Shown here one piece after another: positions 11,478-21,365 of a stretch of DNA of 64,000 bases. Numbering within the stretch: position 1 is the first letter of the stretch; the number at the start of each line of letters is the position of its first letter. The DNA is from Haliotis asinina. Its lineage: Eukaryota > Mollusca > Gastropoda > Lepetellida > Haliotidae. The DNA is taken from the NCBI RefSeq assembly GCF_037392515.1, contig NC_090283.1:27668249-27732248 (forward strand), given 5' to 3'. A program made the translations under genes and the position numbers. A model generated the notes under the pieces. It made no database searches. It saw only the letters and a list, made by a program, of their open reading frames with translations, and was not told the origin of the DNA.

Positions 11478-11747
11478 TCACACAACATTGTGAACGAAAG
11501 CAGAAGCAACGTCATCTCGATTTTTGCTTTCACACATGATATCACGTATGTCAGTATCTCCCTGTTCTCCAATGTCTTCCTGCTCGTCTTCCTCTGCTGT
11601 CCATTGGTCTTCATACACTTCAATCCGTAGTTCACAGATGTTATGAGGAATAACACAAGCTGCAACAACGGTGCATGCAAACTCAACATTTGCAGACTCT
11701 TTCAATGTTGTCACAACCCCTAGTGTGCAGTACACAACCCAGTGCAC
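11478..11747 (-). pseudogene. Harbinger DDE transposase, C-terminal remnant
   Basis: The minus-strand frame contains FACTVVAACVIPHNICEL, matching the (A/V)ACCVLHNICE motif near the C-terminus of HARBI1/PIF nucleases. An acidic tail rich in Glu/Asp follows. The upstream DDE core is not found, so this is a 5'-truncated remnant. Function in an intact element: strand cleavage and transfer at 3-bp TTA/TAA targets. Confidence 0.6.
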
Positions 11748-12086
11748 TTAAAAGACCCCAAGATTCCATTGTTAGAATACCAGATGGTGGCCACACGAAT
11801 ACGTACAAACACCTAGTTGCCGGTACAGATACGTGCAGTAAACATGGACAAAGTACTGTGACTATGTGTCCTAGTCCACCCAGCTGTGAATGGGTACCTC
11901 GTAAGGACGGGAAAACCACATTAACTTGATACACCAAGAAGGATGCAAGAGTTGTATGGACCCCAGGGAGTTGAGATTGAAAATAGGAAGTGCACTTGTG
12001 ATGGACATCCAGTGATCAGGGTAAAAACAAAGCTCCCTTGAGCAGTGGAACTGGCGAACTGGATTTCGGCGCAATACAAATGTATA

Positions 12087-12355
12087 GCATATGTTAGCAC
12101 AAAGAAAACACTTCATCACTTTGTTTTGGCTTTGATTTTAAGTCTGATGCAATTGTTCCTGTATCTACAATTGCAAAAAAGTTAACATACATAAAGTCAC
12201 TGTACATATTCACGGATGCACGGGATATTAAAACGTTACTTCAGTTCTTTGTTAATAAACTCTATAATACTATTCATGATTGCTGGACCAGCATAGAACC
12301 CAAACTTCTCATAATCAAATACATTCAAGATTCCATGAAATGAGTCTGCCAGGAC
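12087..12355 (-). pseudogene. AADAC-like partial copy (3' UTR plus last part of final exon)
   Basis: The segment aligns with 15580-15845 of AADAC-like gene 2. It shares tttgttttggctttgatttt, an AT-rich UTR stretch, and the last 115 or so coding bases (plus-strand tctttgttaataaactctat onwards). Homology stops abruptly after 'gagtctgccagg' at about 12355, where gene 2 continues coding. No other exon is present. It resembles gene 2 more than gene 1, so it derives from a gene 2-like ancestor by partial duplication, or is the last trace of a third tandem gene. Confidence 0.85.
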
Positions 12356-12469
12356 ACGAAGCAATGGATCACCATTGACAGTCATCACTTACGCGTGCAC
12401 CTGTATTGAATAAGTAAAATGCATGCAGTACATACATGCATTGAGAAAATGTACTATAGCCAACGCGGG

Positions 12470-13315
12470 TACTGGAAAAGCAGGACACCATCCGGAAAAT
12501 CGCCTAGGCCTCTCGAGTCAGAGAGGCCAAAGCCGTAATCTGGCTAAAAAATCCCAAGCTGTCTAGCAAGTCTACCCCCTGGTGCCTTGGTACATCCCGA
12601 GCAGAAAATTCGACATTTCATTGCCAAATCCTGTCCACCACGCCGACCTCCTGTTTCTACCTCACAACTATGTAACGTGCAAAACCAACAACTGCACCCT
12701 GACAATCATCAACATCGCCAGTCATTACACGGAGGCTGAATAGTGTACCCTTAAAGATTCAAATGGAGTCACCGAGGCCTTAGAACGGGAGTTCTTGGGA
12801 GCCGTGTTGCAGCTGGTGGCGAAATACAAAGTCCAAGTGAGACGAGGTATAGAGGGAGCTCACTGCAGCTAAGCCATTGTCAAGAGATTCAATCAGACCT
12901 TAGCCGAACGCCTGTTCTCACATCAGTACTCACATGATCACAGAAACAGAAACACAGCATGGGTCATACACCTGCAGTCAGTGGTGGATGTCATCAACAA
13001 CAAAGTCACCAGACTTGTGGGCAAGAGACCTCTTGAAATCACCAAAATGAAATGTGTCAGATTGTCACCAGTGGTGTCGGCACGTCGCAGTGAAACAGAA
13101 ATAAACATTACCAAACCATGTCACCGTTAGGGATTTATACCAGCTGTGTGAATACGAGGAAAACGAGAAAAATGAAAACATCGACCTGGTCAGCATCAAA
13201 GAAGGTGAGCCGAACTCGTACTTTTTAAAATACGGGCCGCCGAGAGCAATCGTCAGAGAGGAGTTGATGATCGTACCTCATGACACAGCCCCACACAGAC
13301 CACCTACTGCTGAAT
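12470..13315 (+). mobile_element. Polinton/Maverick-type integrase fossil
   Basis: Broken fossil of a retrovirus-type integrase of the Polinton class. Recognisable pieces, in order, are the core-domain start (CTLTIINIASHYTEAE), the second half with FNQTLAERLFSHQYSHD, and VTRLVGKRPLEITK, which is typical for this family. No other Polinton part (DNA polymerase B, capsid, ATPase) and no terminal repeat is seen nearby. It is an isolated, old fragment with at least several disruptions. It sits between the AADAC-like remnant and a dispersed repeat. Confidence 0.65.
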
Positions 13316-13480
13316 AATTGTCATGATTTGTGTGCACTGTTAGTTGTAGTAAGTAGTATACACAATAGCTGAACGAGATTAGGGACTTCCTTATGAAGGG
13401 CCAGGTCCCGTTCCACTACTGTATATACTATTATTGGAATCCTACAGTGACCCATAGGTGCATACCTCTTTTGTCTTGTA

Positions 13481-13691
13481 GGGGCGGTCGGGCAGCTTTG
13501 TGGTTAAGTATCCTCCCCCATCTCAAAAAGCTTTTGGTACCCAGGAGGTTGTAGTGTTCGCTGCTCAGGTCAAGACCTGCGTTCGATTCCCCACATGGGT
13601 ACAAAGTGTGTATCCCATTTCTGGTTACCCCTCCTTGATGTGACTGGAACATTGCAAAAAGCGGCATAAAATAATGCTCACTCACTCTTGT
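13481..13691 (+). mobile_element. tRNA-derived SINE (family A), full length with target duplication
   Basis: The tRNA-like head (ggggcggtcgggcagctttg) is followed by the B-box tgcgttcgattcccc, then 'catgggtacaaagtgtgtat', 'gtgactggaacattgc' and the tail ggcataaaataatgctcactcact. The 8-bp sequence tcttgtag stands on both sides (13474-13481 and 13684-13691), as expected from target-primed insertion. An extra block of about 40 bp sits between the A- and B-box regions compared with other copies. Confidence 0.85.
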
Positions 13692-13887
13692 AGTGTCCTG
13701 TACGTACATGTTTGAACGCCCACCACCGATACAAGCTTATTGAGGTTGTTTATGTTCATTGACACTGGCAATGAAAACATCCCAGTAAGGTACATCAAGC
13801 TAGGTCGGTTACATAAGCTTGTGTTCAATTTTGAGAAGTGCCTTTAACAAAAGCATGAAACTTCTTAAAGCTTAATGAGAACACACG

Positions 13888-14815
13888 AACATTTTTTTAT
13901 CACTTTATTTCGTTTTGATGAAGGAACAGCATTGATAAGTCAGCATATATGTGTATAGAGCATAAAGCAAGTGAATTGCGAATGAGATCATGTCAACATG
14001 ACCTGAATGTCACAAAAGTGTCATATTTGCAGTGGGAGTATGCATTAAATTTATGGTTTTGGTAACTGTAATTCATTATTTGTTTCTGACCAGCGAGAGA
14101 AGGTACAAAGTTTGCCACCCTCCAGAATATATGTATTCTTCAGTTAATATGAAAATGAAATTTAGTAATCATTTCTTCCCTCTTTGAGCCTGAGAATAAT
14201 GGTTTCAGCGTTTATTTTTAAATGGGTGTCTGTTTCATTTTCAGTCCATTCTAGGACATCTTGCCACAACTTTTTGTATATGTTTGCATTCATATAATAA
14301 ATGAATAATCGATTCGATTTCAACATCACAAAAAATACAAAGTGGTAATTCTGTTACTTTGTATTTATATACATATTTATTGCTTGTAAGAATCCTATGC
14401 AGAATACGGTATTGAAGCCATCTGTGTCTAGAACTATACAATGCTTGAAATGGTATAAAATTATATGTTTTCCATAGATTAGGTGTGATATCTATGTTCA
14501 GCTCTTTTTCCCACTTACTTTGATAAGCTGGTTTTTAGCTTATAGTATCTTTGTGAAGAAGCTTCTGGTAAAATAAGCTACATCCTTTCTTAGCTTTGAA
14601 TAGTGGTGCCAAATTAGGGGGAATAAAAAGTAAGTCTTTTTGAATATTAATTATACTCTGTTTCGAATATGATTTCAATGAAGATAATATCCCTGTATAT
14701 TCAAGGGAATTTGTTTTAACCCCATACAAATTCTTTATAAGAAAGAAATGTATCGTCATTATTGCCATCTTTTAAGAAATCAATGTTACGTTTTATTGTA
14801 GGTAGTGGGTAGGTA
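13888..14815 (-). mobile_element. 5'-truncated LINE (L1/Tx1-like C-terminus) inserted in repeat R1
   Basis: The minus-strand translation contains HRWLQYRILHRILTSNKYVY and a terminal zinc-knuckle-like segment LCIFCDVEIESIIHLLYEC, both common near the end of L1/Tx1-type ORF2. An upstream frame (14768-14535) encodes further C-terminal sequence. The 3' end carries AATAAA and a short A-rich tail (ataaaaaaat in minus sense) at 13888-13915. The flanks share gaacacacga (13876-13885 and 14813-14822), a target-site duplication. About 0.93 kb remains. RT and endonuclease domains are absent, so it is immobile. Confidence 0.8.
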
Positions 14816-15361
14816 GAACACACGAGCATAATTACCATCTTGGTGTCTTTATTCGTGCCGCCAGAAGACTCAGGCCGGCGGATCTGAGTTTTGGATGCAC
14901 AAATTCGGTAGAATCGAACCTTGGCCTTCAGCGTGACTAGTGAACACTACAACCTCGAGGTTATCTCAAAACAGGGACAGACACAGCAATTTGAGAAAGG
15001 GGGGATTTGCACTCCTTTTTCATCCGTTTTCACAGAAGTTTCAAAGGCCATTCATTAAACTTTTAGGAGTGAGGGGTGATCCCATGCAAACTATCCAAAA
15101 AACACCCTCCCAATAACCGCACGGATACTCTGATAAACATACATGTGTTTACCCATCACACAAACGACACGCACCCTTGACAGATTCATGTACATTGAAT
15201 ATATCCGAGCCGCTAAGGAATTATATGTCTAATTATATCTCTGAATTCTTTTCCAGTAACGCACACACTGGGGGGATTTTGGTGTCGATAACAGAAGCAC
15301 ATTTAGGTTGAAATGTTGACAAAATGAAATACGATCCTACTATTGAGTCAGTCAGTATGTT

Positions 15362-15422
15362 TCTCAACCTGATCTTCAGCTTGACGAGCGGACGCTTTAA
15401 TCACTAGACTACCTCACCATGC
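15362..15422 (-). mobile_element. tRNA-derived SINE (family A), head only
   Basis: 'cttgacgagcggacgcttta' and atcactagactacctcaccatgcc are the reverse complement of the family A tRNA-like head. The rest is missing. Confidence 0.65.
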
Positions 15423-15651
15423 CTGAGTCTCATTTTGTGGTTCCACCTGTAGTATCAGTGTGGGGAGTTTTTAACAACGCGCAGAGAGTGATATATTTAC
15501 AAAACGACCCCAAAAATATTTACCAGCCAGTAGGACCAGTGACTGGAGATTTAGTGGAAGATAGTTGCTATTTTGCACACTGCATGTGGTATGTATACAC
15601 AATGAAAACACTTTATCAGTTTGTTTTGGCTTTGATTTCAAGTCTGATTCA

Positions 15652-15657
15652 TTTATT
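15652..15657 (-). terminator. AATAAA poly(A) signal of AADAC-like gene 2
   Basis: tttatt on the plus strand is AATAAA in the gene's sense, about 70 nt beyond the stop codon. Confidence 0.7.
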
Positions 15658-15726
15658 CCTTTATCTACGATTGCAAAGAAATTTCCCATACCGATTCCCG
15701 AGTTATCACAATGGGATATTGATATG

Positions 15727-17675
15727 TTACTTCACGTCTTTGTTAATAAACTCTATAATACTATTCATGATTACTGGACCAGCATCGAACCCAAACTTCT
15801 CATAATCAAACGCATTCAAGATTCCATGAAATGAGTCTGCCAGGTACTTCAACTGAACTTTGTTCCCAGCTTCTTTCAGCCTCTCAGCGAAGATCAAGCT
15901 CTCGTCTCGGAGCGAGTCCCATTCTGCAGCCACAACCAAAGAAGCTGGCAGATTCTTCAGGTTCTCCTCCATCATTGGGGCCGCCCTGGGATCACTGAAC
16001 ATCTTGCTGATGTACTTGACATCATCGGTTACAGAACTTGCAAGGGACACTTCCGGTTCATAGCCATCAGGAACAAGTTCCTTTGGGAGAAGTCTGTAAT
16101 CAACAAGTTTGGTACATCGCTGCACTAATTCCGGTGTAGAGTACTTCTTCGTCGTCAGGAGTCCAGTCTGGGCCTCGGTTAAATTGAAATAGGCTTTGTA
16201 GAAGGCGGCTAACATTAATGTGGAGTTCTCATACTCCTCACGTTGTTTCATGACTGGTAGAGACAAGTCGCACATTTGGAGTAAACCGTAGATCAGGAGC
16301 TGTGACTTCAGAGCTGGTTTTACCTTGTCGTCCCTCAGCTTCAAGGATACTGCTGCCGCTAGATTCCCACCGGCACTGTCACCTAGGAGATAACAGCATC
16401 TAATTGAAACATTTGTGGTTCAGTCTTCAACTGTTATAATTAATCAGTGTTAATATAACGAATATAACGAAAGAGGTTATATTCCTGTCTGATTTATCGA
16501 CAGAAATGATTACTATTTTTTTTTTTTGTTAAAAAATGAAATTTCATATCCAGCATCACAGGGAAGACAAACCACTGATTGATATAATGAGCAATGTGTA
16601 CCGTGTTACGGGTATGTCGACAGTCACGGAGGTTCAAATACACGTGTATCTTAAGTTATGAGTGTAGCGCTTCGGTTACCTCCTACTGCGATCCTTGTCG
16701 GGTCAAGGTTGAGGTCGCGACCCTTCTGTAGCGCATAAAGCGCCACCTGGACACAATCATCGAAACCAGCCGGAAATGGATTTTCCGGAGCCAGTCGGTA
16801 CCTGATGAAGTGAGCCAAATATAATATATGTGCTTGTTCTGAAGTTCAGGTGTGTTTACAGTCTGTGTTTCATCTCATAGGCGCTTTGTAGCACTTGCAA
16901 GATTACTGACAATAACTCAAGCGGCAAACGTGTACAACATATGTCATATTTGGGATTTCACTTTCTCAGTAAAGTACAAATTCTAGTTCTTTTGGGGTTG
17001 AGTCCCATCTGGGATTCGAACCCGCACCCTCAGAGTCAGGCACTTAATCGCAAGCACACAAAGTCAGCTGCCTAGCCCGCTCAGTCGGCTGAGTGGAAGT
17101 GGCTATGGCTGAGCGGGCTAGACCACTTTCTAAATGGCGTCGTGTAATCATAGCAAACATGTAGAATGTAAACCTGCGGGGAGAGAGTGGGGGGCATGGT
17201 TATACTGCGGTTTGAGATGAGCTGTAAGTTTCTGCAGTTGAACTTACTCAACGGAGATGACGATTATGTTGGTTTTACGAGCGATGTAAGCACATATAGC
17301 ATCGTAGGTTTCTGAAAAAGAAGTACCTCATGATTTATATGGAGTGAAGAAGTACAAAAGCATGGTGGGAAGCCATTAGGCCCTATTAGTCAGTTCACTC
17401 TTTGTCAAGGTCTGTGTGCACCCAGGTCATATTTTCTATCACCTTGTCATTCTCCGCCACTCCTCCCTTCTCACTTTCAGTGTCAGTGTCATTTTCACAA
17501 TGGGGCGGATGGGTAGCCTAAAGGGTTCGCTAGTCATGTATTGTGATATTTTGCCGGAATAGAGCTAAAACTGGCGTAAAACTAAACTCACTCCTCATTT
17601 CTGGTGTCCCCCGCCGTAATGTTGCTGGCATACTGCTAAAAGTTATATAAGTCCATGCTCACTCACCCCCCCCCC

Positions 17676-17706
<31 letters not shown>

Positions 17707-19000
17707 CAGCACATACTCACCAATGTTCATGACTGCCCAGCCCCCGCCATGGTAATACACCAACCCAGGTAATGCTTCTTTGGCTGACTTGGGTTTGTAC
17801 GTCCTTACTGGGACTCCATTCAATTCTGTGTCGTAAATCTGAAACAAATGGTACAAAAATTCAAGGTGTTGAAGAAGAAGCCTACCCGTGATGAAGAAAG
17901 GGTGTTTACATCAGATACACACCGATATATATTGCTTCTGACATCGTCATGATGTGTGTAGTAACCACGTGGGTGTTTTCTATACCCAAGCAAAAGTATT
18001 CGACCTTATGTTTTACTGAAATTGTGCTATCCTCATTTTAACATATCTTAAAGTGGAAGTGACCGAAACAAAATAGTTTTACCTCAAGTGCAGCGTGGTC
18101 CTCCTCCGTTGCCAGGTTTTTGAACAGGTAGTTAAAGGCTTTCCTCATTCCGTACATCCTCTCCTTTCCATTCAGACCAAGTTGGTACAATACTTCAGAC
18201 TTCCAAAACAAAAGGTAAAATGTGCAATATTGTTGACACAATTTATTCATTTTTTTCAAAGTAAGCGTTTAGGGTGAGGTTCTCCAAGGAGTGACAACAA
18301 GAAGACACAGTCATCAATATCGCCCGCATTACTTTTAATTTCAGTCGCACTCGTTGACATGGAAACGCGAAACATATTTTATTAAGAATACCCAAACTAC
18401 CAAAGGGACTAATACACCACCAGATCTATGTATGTGCCAAGTTTGGTGAAGAAATATTGAATGGTTTTAGGTTCTGCTCCAGAAAAGATAAATGTGCACG
18501 GACGGACGGGGTACATTTTAATATCCCCGGCAAAATGCGTTGCGGGGATAAAAATTGAATGTGTAGGTCATAGGAGACATTAGGAATTCTGTCAGAACTA
18601 AAATATCCTGTGCCAAACATGTTTCAGTTTGTGGTCAATTATCATAGACTGGCGTGTCATATATACTATCATTAGCTCGTTGTGTAGAGCTGCGTCCGTT
18701 AGCCAAAACGGATTTCTTTGGTTTCAGACTAGTTCTGAAGCATGGCATGAAGATTAAAAGGAAGCATGAAAAATGTGTCATGCAAATTGTATAGGAGACA
18801 GAGAGGTGTTGGACGTTCTGTGTGTATGTATAGTTTCTGGATTGTATACTTACGGCCATAAACGACACTTTGAACTTGCAGAACATCTTCTGTAGTTGCC
18901 ACTGGTTGGCCAAGTGGGCTGGTAGAGGTGTATACAGCATGTATCCAACACCGGCTAACAAGACGCCGCTTACCACAAACACTGTTGTGCATTTACCCAT
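15727..19000 (-). CDS. Arylacetamide deacetylase-like serine esterase 2 (407 aa, six coding exons)
   Basis: Exons in coding order: 19000-18854, 18199-18083, 17838-17721, 17311-17248, 16801-16680, 16382-15727. Exons 2-5 have exactly the same lengths (117, 118, 64, 122 nt) and phases as in gene 1. Exon 1 is one codon shorter and exon 6 one codon longer, so both proteins are 407 aa. Visible parts are MGKCTTVFVV plus an N-terminal anchor, HGGGWAV, YRLAPENPFP-type region, GDSAGGN nucleophile, AEWDSLRDE acid and DSFHG histidine. All catalytic residues are present. GDSAGG replaces GDSSGG of gene 1, and exon 2 is the most divergent (LATEEDH against SSGPSAED). The acceptor just before the ATG (TTGTAG/GATGGG) again implies a non-coding first exon. 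It is a lipase/esterase of the hormone-sensitive-lipase-like fold, probably ER-anchored. Substrate unknown. Confidence 0.9.
16995..17121 (-). mobile_element. tRNA-Leu/Ser-like SINE (family C), head-to-head with a second head
   Basis: The minus sense reads 'gccgactgagcgggctagg', then 'gcgggttcgaatcccagatg' and ggac: an A box and B box in a tRNA-like head. A second head in plus sense (tggctgagcgggctaga) abuts it, so ctagcccgctcag (17072-17084) and ctgagcgggctag (17109-17121) form a perfect 13-bp hairpin. It lies in an intron of AADAC-like gene 2. A related copy is at 54950. Confidence 0.65.
17503..17706 (+). mobile_element. tRNA-derived SINE (family A) plus (CT)n run
   Basis: The head 'gggcggatgggtagcctaaa' is followed by two tail modules (ggcgtaaaactaaactcact at about 17573 and the gttatataagtccatgctca variant at about 17640). 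C- and CT-runs extend to 17706, only about 10 bp from the donor site of exon 3 of AADAC-like gene 2. Confidence 0.8.
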
Positions 19001-19529
19001 CCTACAACACAAGTCACACAGTCATACGTCGTCATAACCACTCTTCAGTCTGCTACGGTTCATAGTCATTACTCACAATTGAATATGTACGACTATGATA
19101 AGAGACAAAGATGTAGAAGTAGGTTGTAGAAAATACCCTTTTGATACGATTGTTGCTTCTGGAGATTGATGTTTGACATCGATGTCAATCTTTAGTTAAT
19201 ACGATGTTTTGACCATCAGTGGTTTCAATGGCTCATATAGACAAAGCTAAGATTTTCAAGTCTTTCTTTAATTCCCAAATGGTGTTACAATCATATTGAA
19301 TTGACAAATTTATTCTGAGTAATCAAACTGAAATGTATAAGATTGAATAACACAACCAAACATATCCATGACATTGATTTTCTAATTCTATAATGTATTC
19401 GAGTTATTCACCCAGGTTCAAAATTGTTGATCAAATGAATTTTGATTTTTCCAAACATGTCACTGTCTTGCCTTTAACTTAGATGATCCATTTCAGAATT
19501 TAAACCTGTTTTAATAGTTACTGAACCAT

Positions 19530-19648
19530 GACAAGTGTATTTCACGTGAGTCTTGGTAAAATGTGTGAAGCCAGCCAATTTCTGGTTCCCCTCGCCGTGA
19601 TTTTGTTGGAATGCAGGAGGTGTAAAACTAAACTCACTCACTCACCAT
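19530..19648 (+). mobile_element. tRNA-derived SINE (family A), 3' half
   Basis: Contains 'aatgtgtgaagccagccaat', 'ttctggttcccctcgccgtg', 'attttgttggaatgcagg' and 'gtaaaactaaactcactcac'. The head is lost. Confidence 0.8.
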
Positions 19649-19664
19649 GTACCTTCCTGTATAC

Positions 19665-19960
19665 CGCCATCCCAGATAGCATAAATATTGATGGCCTACT
19701 TCGATATGATCATCGGGTCCACGTTGGCCCATCATGTTGGGTCATCACTGGGACAACGAATGTAAGGTCATACTAGACCATGGCCCCAATATGGCCCAAC
19801 ATAGTGATTTAGTTGGTCTTATGTTGGCACGACGGTATTTCAACATATAGCTCTTCCTTCACCTTTGTACTTAACCATGGCCCACACTTGGCCCAACGTA
19901 GTGATTTAGTTCGCCTTACGTTGGCATGACGGTATTTTGACATTTAGCTCTTTCCTGACC
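19665..19960. repeat. Interspersed repeat with 'TGGCCCAACA' motifs, two tandem units
   Basis: A probable terminus ccatcccagatagcat is followed by two diverged units about 94 bp apart: 'catggccccaatatggccca' with acatagtgatttagttgg, then catggcccacacttggcccaacgtagtgat. The unit end 'gttggcacgacggtattt' also repeats. A piece with the opposite terminus is at 27590-27822. This resembles non-coding MITE-type repeats. No frame. Confidence 0.6.
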
Positions 19961-20232
19961 TCTGCAGTCAGAATCATATAATACAAACAACAAAACAAGT
20001 TAATCAAGTGAACTATATTTAATTTTTATATTTTTCATACTTGTTATTTGAACAGTATTGCAATTACTGAAAAAATGCTTCTCTTTCGTCTGTCATTCCA
20101 CCCCTTGCTGATCTTTGGCATACGAATGTGGACACTGGCGGGTATTTTCAAACAGCTCCTGAAAAACAGCCCAAAATGTCATGAAAACAGTGATGCTTCG
20201 CCCTTAACTGTTATCATTGACAATTGACCCAT

Positions 20233-20466
20233 GATACCGGGTAGAATAGGCCTTCAGCAACCCATGCTTGCCCTCGTAAGAGGCGACTAACTGGATCGGG
20301 TGGTCAGGCTCGCTGACTTGATACATGTCATCGGTTTCGAAATGTGCAGATCCATGCTCATGTTGTTGGTCACTGGATTGTCTGGTCCAGACTCAATTAT
20401 TTACAGACCGCTGCCATATAGCTGGAATATTGCTGAGTGCGGCGTAAAACTAACCTCACTCACTAA
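20233..20466 (+). mobile_element. SINE-like repeat family B, full length
   Basis: Runs from 'gggtagaataggccttcagc' through 'cgactaactggatcgggtgg', 'gtctggtccagactcaatta' and 'tatagctggaatattgctga' to gtgcggcgtaaaactaacctcactcact. It gives a good reference copy of the family. Confidence 0.9.
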
Positions 20467-20559
20467 CATTGACAATTAACTTCCGTTGTTAAACTGTCAG
20501 ATATCATAATTTCAGACATGAATTTCAGACAGTATTTGAGGCTATTATTTATTTGAAAA

Positions 20560-20675
20560 TGAAACATACAACTTTAGAAGATTGTTATGTGGATAGACCG
20601 ACGTTTTGGTGTAGATCTTTACACCCTTACCAAGCTAAAAGTGACTACAGCCAAATGATGACAAACATGTAGTGT
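20560..20675 (-). mobile_element. Penelope-like element 3' tail
   Basis: In minus sense it reads 'ggctgtagtcacttttagct', 'tctacaccaaaacgtcgg' and 'aaagttgtatgtttcat'. This matches the tail of the plus-strand PLE piece at 26930-27030 (ggttgtagtcactttgagca, tctacactgaaacgtcgc, aaagttgtatgtttcaac). It abuts the LTR of the neighbouring fossil. Confidence 0.65.
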
Positions 20676-21043
20676 CACGGTTAAGAATTTGCCGTGACAA
20701 AAGGTGTAAGAAATTCCCTGTGGACCAGCAAAACAGAACAAAGACAAGTCTAAATCATTCAAATTTTGTATTAAGGCAAAGAGTGCAAGTTATAAAAAGA
20801 CACAAGTCAATTCCACAATACCGATTTCGAATACAATACAAGTGAGACAAAATCTAAGGCAATGGGTCACAAAATATAATATAGCAAATTCACCAAAGTC
20901 TTAGTGTGAGGGAGAAACAGTTATGCAGAATGTAACACATTGAGCTGTCTGACAGCAGCTAATGTTGATTCTGGCATTGACGGATTTGTTGGCGATGCGA
21001 ATGTCTATGTCCGTGTCAGCCTTTTTATATATATTCAGTCATC
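20676..21043 (-). repeat. 3' LTR of the fossil
   Basis: The outer part (tgtcacggttaagaatttgc and onward to about 20752) matches 25011-25087 at the other end. On the minus strand the LTR contains an apparent promoter, 'atatatataaaaagg' (about 21020-21036). The inner boundary is approximate. Confidence 0.7.
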
Positions 21044-21365
21044 ACTTGGGGAGATTCACAGTTAACTTTGCTTCAGACAGTCTTTCAAAGAAAACACAAG
21101 TCCTTTTCAGATGGTCATCCCACTCCATGGCCTGATGTGACATTGTTGAGAAGTCTCTGGAACATCGTTGGAGCGTTCTTCAGACCAAACGGCATCACTT
21201 TGTATTGGTACAGTCCATCTGATGTAGTGAATGCCAATATTTTCGTTGCACGGTCTTTAAGTGAAATCTGCCAGAAGCCCTTCAGTAGTCAAACTTACTT
21301 ATATGCTTAGCTTGACCAATGTGATCGAAGCAATCGTCCACTCTTGGAATTGGATACGAATCAGT

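Larger units (their letters stand above)
10047..11760. mobile_element. PIF/Harbinger-type DNA transposon, degraded
   Basis: Two convergent protein remnants typical of PIF/Harbinger elements lie within 1.2 kb. One is a plus-strand Myb/SANT-like accessory protein (10578-11146) and the other is the C-terminal end of the DDE transposase on the minus strand (11478-11747). A likely left end, 'taataagcccctttcacatg', contains the TAA/TTA-type target expected of the family. I could not find a convincing right terminal repeat, so the right bound is approximate. The catalytic core is not visible, so the element is dead. The stretch 10050-10260 is rich in 'gcaaatttgcatgtg'-like motifs that fold on themselves. 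Confidence 0.65.
13433..15260 (+). repeat. Dispersed repeat R1, copy A (interrupted)
   Basis: The pieces 13433-13480, 13690-13888, 14815-14990 and about 15100-15240 align in order with 27905-28620. Examples are 'caatgaaaacatcccagtaa', 'ggtacatcaagctaggt', 'aattaccatcttggtgtctt' and 'cggatactctgataaacata'. The gaps are a SINE (13481-13691) and a LINE (13888-14815). No coding capacity is seen. Further copies lie at 27905-28905 and 28927-29313. The type of element (MITE, LTR piece or other) is not determined. Confidence 0.8.

Noticed and set aside
15419-15834. Plus-strand frames of 89-128 codons
   Set aside because: Antisense to the 3' UTR and last exon of AADAC-like gene 2.
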